In this document: positions 1-7,074 of the stretch, in pieces
How positions within the stretch are numbered: the first letter of the stretch is position 1
Layout: each line of letters starts with the position of its first letter
The notes under the pieces: generated by a model
What the model saw: only the letters and a program-made list of their open reading frames with translations
Databases searched by the model: none
Told to the model about the DNA's origin: nothing
Made by a program: the position numbers and the translations under genes
Origin: Chloroflexota bacterium
GTDB lineage: Bacteria > Chloroflexota > UBA11872
DNA: 64,000 nt
Reading direction: 5' to 3'
Assembly (NCBI GenBank): GCA_022821645.1
Contig: JAJEDE010000015.1
Span: forward strand, 1 to 64,000

Positions 1-3
1 ACC

Positions 4-50
4 GCGGGACCCGTGCGCCTCGCGCGGGGTCCCGCCGCACGGGATCCCGC
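4..50. repeat. Long inverted repeat at the left edge
   Basis: The arm GCGGGACCCGTGCG (4-17) is the reverse complement of 36-50 except for one extra base, leaving an 18-nt GC-rich loop. It could form a strong hairpin. Whether it is a terminator of the gene to the left or part of a dispersed repeat cannot be told from this window. Confidence 0.6.
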
Positions 51-211
51 GCTGACCCGACCGCCCAACCACCGCACTGTGCTCCAAGAGCGGCCGATGC
101 GCCTCTCCATGCGCTCCAGCCCCAATTATTCAAAGGTCTCCGAAAGCGGGAATCCACCCGACATCCAACCCGAAACCGCACCAGTGGGTCGCCGGACGTG
201 AACGTCGCCCT

Positions 212-247
212 CAGCCCAACTCTCTCCTTTCAAGAGTGAGGGGGCTG
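212..247. repeat. Imperfect hairpin
   Basis: CAGCCC (212-217) pairs with GGGCTG (242-247), and ACTCT (219-223) pairs with AGAGT (233-237), with a bulge between. It may be a rho-independent-type stem or a REP-like unit. A similar purine/pyrimidine-rich stem occurs near 17225-17245. Confidence 0.5.
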
Positions 248-268
248 GGCACCACGGCGAAGGGTCCG

Positions 269-335
269 AACAGTTGCGGTCTGATGGGCAGCCCATCGGT
301 GGGGGCGGGTCTCAGACCCGCCCGCCGCAACTGTT
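269..335. repeat. Branched compound palindrome upstream of the phage-like module
   Basis: The outer arms AACAGTTGCGG (269-279) and CCGCAACTGTT (325-335) are an exact 11-bp inverted repeat. They enclose two further palindromes: GATGGGC-A-GCCCATC (283-297) and GGGCGGGTCT-C-AGACCCGCCC (303-323). Together they can fold as an outer stem carrying two hairpins. The element ends 19 nt before the ATG at 355. Its role is unknown; a regulatory RNA structure, a recombination site or a mobile palindromic repeat are all possible. Confidence 0.65.
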
Positions 336-354
336 GCCCGCTCGGCGGTCGCGC

Positions 355-1176
355 ATGAGCATCACGCGAGCGGCGCTGCGGCAGGCCGTGGCCGCGCGGA
401 TGATGCGCACGGTGGTCGGCGCGGCCGGCGGCGGGTCCACCGTGGCGCTGGCCGACCCCGACCGGCTCCAGGACTCCGGCGCGTCCGACGATCTGTGGAC
501 CGGCGCCTGGCTGCACATCACCGCGGGCGCCAACGCGGGCGAGGTCCGGCGCGTCACGGCCTACGACCCGACGTCGGGGTCGGTGACGGTGAATCGGCCA
601 TTCGCGCAGCCCATCGACACGACTTCGGAATACGAGCTGCTGCGCCTGCTCTCGCCGGCGGAGCTGCACCAGGCCATTGACGACACGCTGGCGCGGTGCT
701 GGCGCCGCACGCTGGCCGACCTGACGTCGGTTGCCGCCGGCCAGCGGCAGTTCCCGCTGCCGGCCTGGGTGAACCGACGCCAGCAGGTTGTCGAGGTTTG
801 GGAGCGTCGCGGTGAGCCGCCGCGCGGCGAGCACCTGCGCGCGGTGGACTGGTGGCGGCTCAGGCGCACTCCGGCTGCGGACGGCTCGCCGTTCCGGCTG
901 GAGGTCGGGCACGCACCGGGCGGCCGGTTGGTGGTCGAGGCGCTGCGTCCCTACGAGGCTCTGGCCACTGACCAGAGCGTCACCGAGGCCCCGGCCGATT
1001 GGGTGGTGGCCGGGGCGCTGGCCCACGCCTATCGACGCCTGCGGCGGGACGCGCCGGCGGCGGACGTGGGCCGGTACGCCGCGCTGCAGCGGGAAGCCGC
1101 GCACGAGTTTCAGCGGCTCTCCCGGCTCTACCAGCCTCGGGCCGTGCGGCGGGTGCAACTCGGGGAGCGGCTGTAG
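355..1176 (+). CDS. Phage-like neck/adaptor-type structural protein (putative)
   Basis: This is a 273-residue protein I do not recognise with certainty. The N-terminus is helical. A middle part (about residues 50-95) reads like a small beta domain (GAWLHITAGANAGEVRRVTA). A helical C-terminal part carries spaced Tyr/Leu/Ala residues of the kind seen in phage head-tail adaptor or neck proteins. An upstream in-frame start at 274 would run through the compound palindrome, so the ATG at 355 is preferred. The stop TAG directly abuts the ATG of the next gene. Position and translational packing with tail and lysis genes support a virion-assembly role; the exact role is inference. Confidence 0.45.
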   Translation: MSITRAALRQAVAARMMRTVVGAAGGGSTVALADPDRLQDSGASDDLWTGAWLHITAGANAGEVRRVTAYDPTSGSVTVNRPFAQPIDTTSEYELLRLLSPAELHQAIDDTLARCWRRTLADLTSVAAGQRQFPLPAWVNRRQQVVEVWERRGEPPRGEHLRAVDWWRLRRTPAADGSPFRLEVGHAPGGRLVVEALRPYEALATDQSVTEAPADWVVAGALAHAYRRLRRDAPAADVGRYAALQREAAHEFQRLSRLYQPRAVRRVQLGERL

Positions 1177-3507
1177 ATGCGCGGATCGCGGAGGTTCCCA
1201 TTCCCCTATGACTGCGTGCTGCATGGCACGGGCCTGATGCTGGCCGATGACGGCGGCCTGGCCTGGCGCGAGCGACGCCTCGAGTCGTTGCCGCCGCCGA
1301 TTTCGGGTCCGGCTCGCGCCTACGCGCAGTTTCCTTCCGAGCATGAAGCCGCCTGGACCACCGGCGATCTGACCGGCGGCTTCGGCGCGAGCACGGCGCC
1401 CGCCGAAGGCGGGCGGCAGTACGCCCACGGCTTCGTCGACGCACGCTTTCCCAACCAGATCATGCTGCCGCCGGCCGTGACGGTGTCCCAGACCGGCGCG
1501 GACGGCATGGTGCGCGGCCACTTTGAGCTGAGCGGCGTGCAATACGCGCTGATCGGCTCGGCGGTCTACCAATCGACCGACGGCGACCGCTGGACGCTGG
1601 CGCACCGGTTTGCCGAAGGCGTCACGCCGATGTCGGCGGCCGTATTCCAGGGCGCGGCGGCGGCGCCCCACGCGTTCGTTGCGGTCGGTGGCGGGCCCGG
1701 TGACGGCCCGTATTGGACGTTCGACGGCAACGCCTGGACGCCCCATCCAGGAGAGCCGGCCAAGCCGACCGCCGTCCTCGCGACGAGCGACGGCGGCGCG
1801 ACCTACACCGACCAGACGGAGTCGGCCGAGGTTCGCCTGAGCGGCGCGGCCGCCGCCGGCGTCTGGCTGCTTGTGGGTGCCGACGCACCGTTCACCAGCT
1901 TGCGACTGGATCCGCGGCAACGGATCAACCGGCGCGCCGCAACGCTCACGGCTGAGTTCTGGACGGGCACCGCGTGGGCGCCTGTCAGCGACTGGGTCGA
2001 CAGAACGAGCGTCGAGTCCGCCACGCTGGGGCGCGCCGGCGCCGCTGAATTCACCGAGCCCGTCACCTGGCGTCCCTCGCGCGTCGGCGACGTCCAGGCC
2101 TTTTGGCTGCGTCTGTCGGTGACCGCGTCGCGCGACGGCGGTGCGCGGCTGCACGACATTGCCGTGCACCAGCCCCGCAAAGCCGCCCGGTTCCTCGTGG
2201 TCGGACACGAGCTGTTGCGCGTGTCGTCGGAATCCGGCGCACCGCGAGTTTCGCGCCTGGTGGACGGCGGCAGCGCCGCGACATGGACGCCCAGCGTGCC
2301 GGTTGGCGACCCGGGTCAAGCCGTGACGGACCTTCTGTCGCTGGGTGACACGCCCTACGTGGTCAAGGCCGACGGGTTGTTTCGCCTTGGAACATCCGGC
2401 GCGGCGATGCTCGAGGAGCCGTGGCCACGTCCGGCGGCGTCAGGATCGGAAGTCCGACCGCGCGGCGCCGCCGTGTGGCGCGGAGCATTCTGGCTGCCGT
2501 TGCGGGATGGGCTCTATCGCTTCACGCCCGGCGCGTTCGAGCCGGTGGGCCCCGAGATGCTGCCGGACAACGACTCGCCGGTCCGCGGTCGCATCACGGC
2601 CTGCGCGGGCGACGCCTATTTCTTGTACGCCGCCCTCCGCAGCGTGCAGGGCGTGACCTATCTGATGTGCCACGACGCCGAACGCGGCGCCTGGCATCCG
2701 CTGGCCGATCTTGGCCAACGCGAATGTCGCCATATGTGGGTCTCGGACGTTCCGGGGCCCAACCCGCGGCTGTACCTCGGGCTGGATGGCGACATCGGCG
2801 TCGTAGTCCTGCCTCGGCACAGCGCCAATCCCTTGCACGACCCACAGTGCCGCTTCGCCTCATCGGGCGAGCTACGGCTTTCGCGCTTCCACGGCAGCCC
2901 CGCCGCCCGGCGCACGGCGTTTCTGGGACTGGTCCTCGACGGCGCACGCCTCGGGCCGCAAGCCTTTGTCGACGCGGCCTACCGGCTCGGCGGCGCCGCG
3001 GCGTATGAACCGCTGGGCCGATTCGCCACCGCCTCGGGCCAGCGGGTCGACTTCGGCTCCGCCGTGGCCGGCACGTCGATCGACCTGCGGCTGCGCCTCA
3101 CGTCCCATAGCGACGACGCCACGCCGGTGATTCGGGCAGTCACGTTGGCCTACGCGGCGCGCACGGGATTCCGGCGGGTCTTTGACTTCCGCGTGCGGCT
3201 TGCCGACCAGCTCTCGCTGCGAGACGGGGGCCGGGACCGTCGGACGGCCCATGACCTCAAGCAGGCGCTCATGGCCGCGGCGGCCTCGGAGTTGCCGGTG
3301 GTGCTCACCACCCCGGACGGCGAGGCCCTGGAGGTGCTGGTGCGCGAGGCCGAGGTCCGCGCGACCGGCCGGCCACTCGCATGGGCCATGCACATCTCCG
3401 CGACCGAATACCGGCCGACGGCCGCCCACGGACGACACCGGCGCCTCGCCGCCTATCGCCATGACCACCTGGCGCCCTATTCCCACCGCCAGATGGCCCA
3501 GCTCTAA
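1177..3507 (+). CDS. Large phage-like tail/baseplate protein with propeller-type repeats
   Basis: A 776-residue protein that starts on the base after the previous stop. Blade-like repeats pair short beta strands with Trp/Gly turns (for example STDGDRWTLAHRF, TFDGNAWTPHPGEP). Around residues 250-330 a beta-sandwich-like segment (FWTGTAWAPVSDWVD, then QAFWLRLSVTA) resembles modules repeated in phage structural proteins. The last 130 residues switch to an alpha/beta part with RRTAHDLKQALMAAA, reminiscent of distal tail or baseplate proteins. There is no signal peptide or membrane segment. A virion tail component is the best reading; a secreted propeller enzyme is less likely given the neighbours. 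Confidence 0.5.
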   Translation: MRGSRRFPFPYDCVLHGTGLMLADDGGLAWRERRLESLPPPISGPARAYAQFPSEHEAAWTTGDLTGGFGASTAPAEGGRQYAHGFVDARFPNQIMLPPAVTVSQTGADGMVRGHFELSGVQYALIGSAVYQSTDGDRWTLAHRFAEGVTPMSAAVFQGAAAAPHAFVAVGGGPGDGPYWTFDGNAWTPHPGEPAKPTAVLATSDGGATYTDQTESAEVRLSGAAAAGVWLLVGADAPFTSLRLDPRQRINRRAATLTAEFWTGTAWAPVSDWVDRTSVESATLGRAGAAEFTEPVTWRPSRVGDVQAFWLRLSVTASRDGGARLHDIAVHQPRKAARFLVVGHELLRVSSESGAPRVSRLVDGGSAATWTPSVPVGDPGQAVTDLLSLGDTPYVVKADGLFRLGTSGAAMLEEPWPRPAASGSEVRPRGAAVWRGAFWLPLRDGLYRFTPGAFEPVGPEMLPDNDSPVRGRITACAGDAYFLYAALRSVQGVTYLMCHDAERGAWHPLADLGQRECRHMWVSDVPGPNPRLYLGLDGDIGVVVLPRHSANPLHDPQCRFASSGELRLSRFHGSPAARRTAFLGLVLDGARLGPQAFVDAAYRLGGAAAYEPLGRFATASGQRVDFGSAVAGTSIDLRLRLTSHSDDATPVIRAVTLAYAARTGFRRVFDFRVRLADQLSLRDGGRDRRTAHDLKQALMAAAASELPVVLTTPDGEALEVLVREAEVRATGRPLAWAMHISATEYRPTAAHGRHRRLAAYRHDHLAPYSHRQMAQL

Positions 3508-3512
3508 GGAGG
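3506..3512 (+). promoter_or_regulatory. Strong Shine-Dalgarno for the tail-fibre gene
   Basis: AAGGAGG overlaps the TAA stop of the preceding gene and lies 4 nt before the ATG at 3517. It fixes that start and suggests high translation of the fibre gene, as expected for a multi-copy structural protein. Confidence 0.75.
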
Positions 3513-3516
3513 ACCG

Positions 3517-4197
3517 ATGCCAACGACGACGCTCAATCTCAACCTCACCAAACCGCTGCCCACGGAGCGGTATGACGTCGGCGGCGTCAACGCCAATGCG
3601 GACGCGGTCGATGCGGCCTTCGATGCCGCCGACGGGCATCGGCACGACGGCGCGCCAGGCCAGGGCCCGCCCCTGGCCGCCGACGGGCTCGCGGATGGCG
3701 CCGTCACGTCCGCGAAGCTCGCCGCCGGTGCGGTGGGCGCCGACGCGATGGCGGACGCGGCGGTGACGACGGACAAGCTCGCGGACGCGGCCATTACCGC
3801 AGCCAAGTTGGCCGCCAATGTCGGCGGCATCGAGCTGACCAGCGTCCAGGACGGCGCGGGTAGGAGTGTCACCAGCGTCTCGAACTACCGCCTGGAAGCG
3901 GGCTGGGGCTTCATCACGCTTGCCACGCTGCAGAGCGACGAGAAGGCCATCACCTTCGAGTCGCCCTTCGGCTCGGCGCCCATCGTGCTTGTGTCGCTTC
4001 TCGGAGCGCACGCCGGCGCCGGCCCGCCCGACTCCATCGATGATTTTGGCGATTACAACGCGAACCACCAGCGCTTTTCCAGCGTGTTCGCCAAGAGCAT
4101 CTCGGCCAGCGGGTTCATCGCGGAAACCATCCGCGCGACCGCCTCGAATGGACAGTGGGCCGGCTTTGCCTGGGTGGCAATTGGGGCGAGAGCCTAG
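3517..4197 (+). CDS. Tail-fibre-like protein with H-type-lectin-like tip
   Basis: A 226-residue protein. After a short N-terminal anchor, residues about 50-100 contain the repeat typical of phage fibre shafts: LADGAVTSAKLAAGAVGADA, then VTTDKLADAAITAAKLAAN. The C-terminal 110 residues (WGFITLA, FGSAPIVLVSLLGAH, GFIAETIRATAS, WVAIGARA) match the pattern of H-type lectin domains, which are trimeric sugar-binding folds used at fibre tips. A strong SD precedes the ATG. The stop overlaps the GTG of the next gene (TAGTG). The likely role is receptor binding on a surface glycan. Confidence 0.65.
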   Translation: MPTTTLNLNLTKPLPTERYDVGGVNANADAVDAAFDAADGHRHDGAPGQGPPLAADGLADGAVTSAKLAAGAVGADAMADAAVTTDKLADAAITAAKLAANVGGIELTSVQDGAGRSVTSVSNYRLEAGWGFITLATLQSDEKAITFESPFGSAPIVLVSLLGAHAGAGPPDSIDDFGDYNANHQRFSSVFAKSISASGFIAETIRATASNGQWAGFAWVAIGARA

Positions 4198-5210
4198 TGC
4201 CGCGCCCGACCCCCGAACCCACGCCGCTCCTCGGTGTGCACTTCTGGAACTCCGCGCGAACGCCGGGCTATCCCGTGCCGACGCTATTCGTGGAGCACGT
4301 CTATACCCACCCCAACGGCGACGCACAGGCCCACTGGCGGGAAATGGCGAGCCGCTGCCGCGTGCTGCGCGACGCCGGGCACCGGGTCCTGCTCAAGGTC
4401 AAGTACCGCGCCGGCGTCGATCAGCCGAGAACCGAGGCGGAGCTCGACGCCTATCTCCATGGGCTGGAAGCGCTGGCGCCGCGATTCGGCGGCATCGACG
4501 TGACGTTCGGCAACGAGCCCAATTGGCGGCGCTCCGAGGCCGACGATCCCAGCGTGAGCCCTGCCTGGATGGCGCGGGTGTTCAACGGCGCCGGCACCGG
4601 TTCGAGCAATCCCTGGAACGCGCTTCAGGTGTGGCGGACGCACGCCGGCTCCCCCTGCCGCTTCTTCGTCACGCCCACGGGGCCGTTCGCCCCGCGCGGC
4701 GGCCGGCCAAGCGCCGCGGTCGAGCCATCGCCGTGGGCCCGCTACACGGCGGAGTTCTGGGAGCGGTGCCGGGACGCGGCGCGAACCGTCTGGTCGCGGC
4801 GCTTTCAGGGCGTGGCGCTGCACGCCTACGCACGCACCGGTCCGGACGGCGGCGCCCACGGCGGTCGGCACGAGCCCTGGCGCGATCCGCGCGACCGGCT
4901 GGGGCGGCGGTGGGGTTCCAACGTTCTGCAGACGTGGGACGAAACCCTGCGTGCCGTCGGGCTGGGGCGCAAGCCGGTCATCGTCGCGGAGTACAACGCG
5001 CGCACTGACGGGCCCTCCGCCGCCGCGTATCCGGCGGGCCTGCTGCCCAACGCATTCGCCTATGCCTGCGCGGTGTTCGGGCGACGCCTCGAGGGTCTGG
5101 CCTGGTTCGTGGATGCCAACGGCGACGGCCATTGGCGCGACGAGGCCTTGACCGACGGCGTGGGGCGCATGGCGGAGGCCGACGCCGACTTTCGACGGGT
5201 CTGGGCATGA
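4197..5210 (+). CDS. Clan-A-type glycoside hydrolase in the phage-like module
   Basis: A 337-residue protein with no signal peptide. The fold reads as a TIM barrel. TFGNEPNW places a candidate acid/base Glu at residue 107 in the Asn-Glu-Pro motif of clan GH-A enzymes, and VIVAEYNAR places a candidate nucleophile Glu at residue 265 near a late strand. The GTG at 4197 is preferred to an ATG at 4155 because it gives a one-base stop/start overlap with the fibre gene. Its C-terminal stop overlaps the next start (ATGA). In this context it may degrade capsule or host cell-wall polysaccharide; the substrate is unknown. Confidence 0.6.
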   Translation: MPRPTPEPTPLLGVHFWNSARTPGYPVPTLFVEHVYTHPNGDAQAHWREMASRCRVLRDAGHRVLLKVKYRAGVDQPRTEAELDAYLHGLEALAPRFGGIDVTFGNEPNWRRSEADDPSVSPAWMARVFNGAGTGSSNPWNALQVWRTHAGSPCRFFVTPTGPFAPRGGRPSAAVEPSPWARYTAEFWERCRDAARTVWSRRFQGVALHAYARTGPDGGAHGGRHEPWRDPRDRLGRRWGSNVLQTWDETLRAVGLGRKPVIVAEYNARTDGPSAAAYPAGLLPNAFAYACAVFGRRLEGLAWFVDANGDGHWRDEALTDGVGRMAEADADFRRVWA

Positions 5211-5455
5211 CCGGCGGGGCACGCGTGACGCCTGACGGCAACGGCCGCCTGCTGGCCCGCATCGACGAGCGCACGGCCTCGATCCTGCGCGAAGTGGCGC
5301 AGCTGCGGTCGGATCTGGCGGCGCACAAGGGTGAGGCGCGCGCGACCTTCGTGACGCGGGCGGAGTTTCGACCCATTCGCAGCGTGATCTACGGACTGGT
5401 GGGCCTGACCCTCACGAGCGTGGGCGGCGGCGTGCTGGCCCTGGTGCTGCGATGA
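5207..5455 (+). CDS. XhlA-like small membrane protein (putative lysis accessory)
   Basis: An 82-residue protein. Residues about 14-50 form a charged amphipathic helix or coiled coil (ARIDERTASILREVAQLRSD). Residues about 60-81 are one hydrophobic segment (VIYGLVGLTLTSVGGGVLAL). This coil-then-membrane-anchor plan matches hemolysin XhlA-type proteins found next to phage lysins and holins. The ATG overlaps the previous stop (ATGA) and its own stop overlaps the next ATG. The family assignment is by architecture only. Confidence 0.55.
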   Translation: MTGGARVTPDGNGRLLARIDERTASILREVAQLRSDLAAHKGEARATFVTRAEFRPIRSVIYGLVGLTLTSVGGGVLALVLR

Positions 5456-6459
5456 CCGGCGAGGCCAGCTGGATGGCCTATCTGCCGCCGCTCGACGGCG
5501 TCATTCGCGTGACCTCGGTGTTCGGCCTGGACCGCGGAAGCTATCGCCACGGCGGACTCGACCTGGCGTTGCAACGGGAGTCGGTGTACCGCCGCCCGGT
5601 GAAGGCGCCGGCGGCGGGAACGATTGCGGCGGTCTGGACGAACGACCGGCCGAGCACCCGGGCGCCGCTGGTGCGGGATGGGTTTCCCTACGGCAACGCC
5701 GTGGCGCTGCGCGATGACGCGGGCGTGTTGTGGCGCTTGCTGCATTTCGACGAGCCGCCCACGGTTCGCGTGGGGGAGCGTGTAGCGGCCGGCCAGACGC
5801 TCGGCCTGTGCGACTCCACCGGCAACAGCACGGGGCACCACCTGCATCTGGACGCCTCACCGCGGGGCGCCATCGACCCGGCGACCTTCCGCGTGCACGG
5901 GGCGCGGGTCGACCCGCTGCGACTCTACGCGGCGGCATATGCGCGTGACGCCGGCTACGACCCCGAGGTGTTTCGGCGGCAGATCACCGCGGAAAGCAAT
6001 TGGAACCCGCTGGCCGTGAGCCGCGCGGGGGCCGAGGGTCTGGCGCAGATCATCCCGCGCTGGCACCCGGCGATGCGCGGGCGCACCTTCGACCCGTTCG
6101 CGGCGCTGGACTACGCGGCGCGGCTGATGGCGGCGCACCTGGATTCCCGCGGCGGCGACTACCGCGAGGCGCTGGCGGACTACAACACGGGCCGCCGGTC
6201 GCACGGCGCGCTCCGTGCGGAGGGCACCCGCTACGCCGACACGATTCTGAAAGGCCTGGACATGGCATCTACGGCGGAAATCGAGGCGCTGCGGCAGGAC
6301 CGCGACGCCAATCACAGCCGCAAGCTGGCGGCGCTGGGATACCTCGGCGAGGTGATCCAGGCGGCGCGCAGGGCCGGCGAGACCGCGTTTCGCCCGGAGG
6401 ACTGGCGGCGGGTCATGTCCGCCGAGCGGTTCTATCACGACCCGATGGCGCGCGAATGA
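5452..6459 (+). CDS. Bifunctional peptidoglycan hydrolase: M23 peptidase + SLT transglycosylase
   Basis: A 335-residue lysin. The N-terminal half is an M23 (LytM) metallopeptidase: RHGGLD gives zinc ligands His33 and Asp37, and HHLHLD gives the HxH pair His130/His132. The second half (about 165-270) is a lytic transglycosylase of the SLT type: ITAESNWNP with catalytic Glu181, then GLAQIIP and ALADYNTG. Cutting both the peptide bridge and the glycan strand is typical of phage tail lysins or endolysins. There is no signal peptide, so release would need the holin-like product at 6530 or tail delivery. ATGA overlaps occur at both ends. Confidence 0.85.
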   Translation: MTGEASWMAYLPPLDGVIRVTSVFGLDRGSYRHGGLDLALQRESVYRRPVKAPAAGTIAAVWTNDRPSTRAPLVRDGFPYGNAVALRDDAGVLWRLLHFDEPPTVRVGERVAAGQTLGLCDSTGNSTGHHLHLDASPRGAIDPATFRVHGARVDPLRLYAAAYARDAGYDPEVFRRQITAESNWNPLAVSRAGAEGLAQIIPRWHPAMRGRTFDPFAALDYAARLMAAHLDSRGGDYREALADYNTGRRSHGALRAEGTRYADTILKGLDMASTAEIEALRQDRDANHSRKLAALGYLGEVIQAARRAGETAFRPEDWRRVMSAERFYHDPMARE

Positions 6460-6533
6460 CGAGTTGGATCTGGCAAGTGGTTCGACAGGGCTTCGCGGCG
6501 AACGCGGGGCGACTTTTGGAGGCAGTTGGATGA
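6456..6533 (+). CDS. Translationally coupled 25-residue ORF
   Basis: The ATG overlaps the stop of the lysin gene (ATGA) and its own TGA overlaps the ATG of the holin-like gene (ATGA). The product starts MTSWIWQVVRQGF and is short and amphipathic with two Trp residues near the N-terminus. It may be a real small membrane-active peptide or merely a translational bridge carrying ribosomes into the next gene. The double overlap is the only support. Confidence 0.4.
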   Translation: MTSWIWQVVRQGFAANAGRLLEAVG

Positions 6534-6790
6534 AGGGACAACCGATGACGACGACCACCAGCGTGAAGCTGGGCGTGCTGCGGCGCTTCGTGCGCATTGT
6601 GAGCGCCGCGTTCGTGGCGGGCGGCGTACCCGGTGCGGTGACCGCCGTGCAGAGCCCCGAGATCTACGAGCTCGGGACGCAGCTCCTCGGCACGGCGGGC
6701 GTGGCCGTGGGCGCCGGCGCACTGGCGGCGCTGGACAAGGCCGTGCGGGCTCGTCATGGGTCGTGGCTGGGTCTGCTGCGGAGCGGCTAG
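6530..6790 (+). CDS. Holin-like small membrane protein
   Basis: An 86-residue protein (an internal ATG at 6545 would give 81). Hydrophobic stretches at about residues 18-33 and 43-66 are separated by a short polar turn and followed by a basic tail (DKAVRARHG), the usual layout of a two-helix holin. It is the last gene of the module, fused by an ATGA overlap to the 25-residue ORF. By position it would permeabilise the membrane for the lysin at 5452; holins are too divergent to name from sequence alone. Confidence 0.5.
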   Translation: MKGQPMTTTTSVKLGVLRRFVRIVSAAFVAGGVPGAVTAVQSPEIYELGTQLLGTAGVAVGAGALAALDKAVRARHGSWLGLLRSG

Positions 6791-7074
6791 GGCGGCCAAC
6801 GGCGCTGGCCGACGCCTCGATCCGGCGAGGGGCGCTCGGGCGCGGCGCGGGCCTGCCACCGTGGGCGCTCCGCAGCGTCCCAAGGTTGGTGAATCGAGTT
6901 TCCGCCCACGACGCCTGGGCTATCTGCTAGGGTGAATGCAGGCGCCGCAATTGGCGCACCTGGGATTCACCCGGCGGCGGACCACCCTCTCTCCGAACAA
7001 CTCCGACCTACTCGCTCTTCGCCCCGCGCTGAATCGCCGATCTCATCCTGGATCGCCCATGGAGTCATGTCTGT
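6791..7074. other. Gene-free gap between the phage-like module and the helicase
   Basis: There are no credible ORFs in this 284-nt gap. It contains the hairpin at 6931-6971 and, overlapping its left end, TGCTAGGGT (6925-6933), an extended -10-like string that may serve the helicase gene. If the module to the left is a prophage, its right boundary should lie in this gap. I cannot find a second copy of a candidate att core inside the window. Confidence 0.45.
6931..6971. repeat. Stepped hairpin at the module boundary
   Basis: GGTGAAT (6931-6937) pairs with ATTCACC (6965-6971), CAGG with CCTG, and CGCC with GGCG, around a 6-nt loop (GCAATT). It could be a terminator-like or protein-binding structure between the holin-like gene and the helicase leader. 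No T-run follows on the + strand. Confidence 0.5.

Larger units (their letters stand above)
1..354. other. Non-coding, palindrome-rich left edge
   Basis: I see no convincing gene here. Two frames stay open (one from the edge to 201, one to about 240), but their translations are Arg/Pro-rich and look random, so a 3' end of an upstream gene is possible but unsupported. The stretch is instead packed with inverted repeats, listed separately: 4-50, 212-247 and 269-335. The first gene I accept starts at 355. Confidence 0.5.

Noticed and set aside
13..201. Short + strand ORF at the left edge
   Set aside because: GTG start inside a strong inverted repeat, random-looking Arg/Pro/Ser-rich product, and no ribosome site. 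It could be the end of an upstream gene but nothing supports that.
211..2319. Long minus-strand ORF of about 700 codons at the left end
   Set aside because: It is antisense to the two well-packed phage-like genes, its product is Arg/Gly/Pro-rich with no recognisable motif, and high GC makes such shadow frames common.
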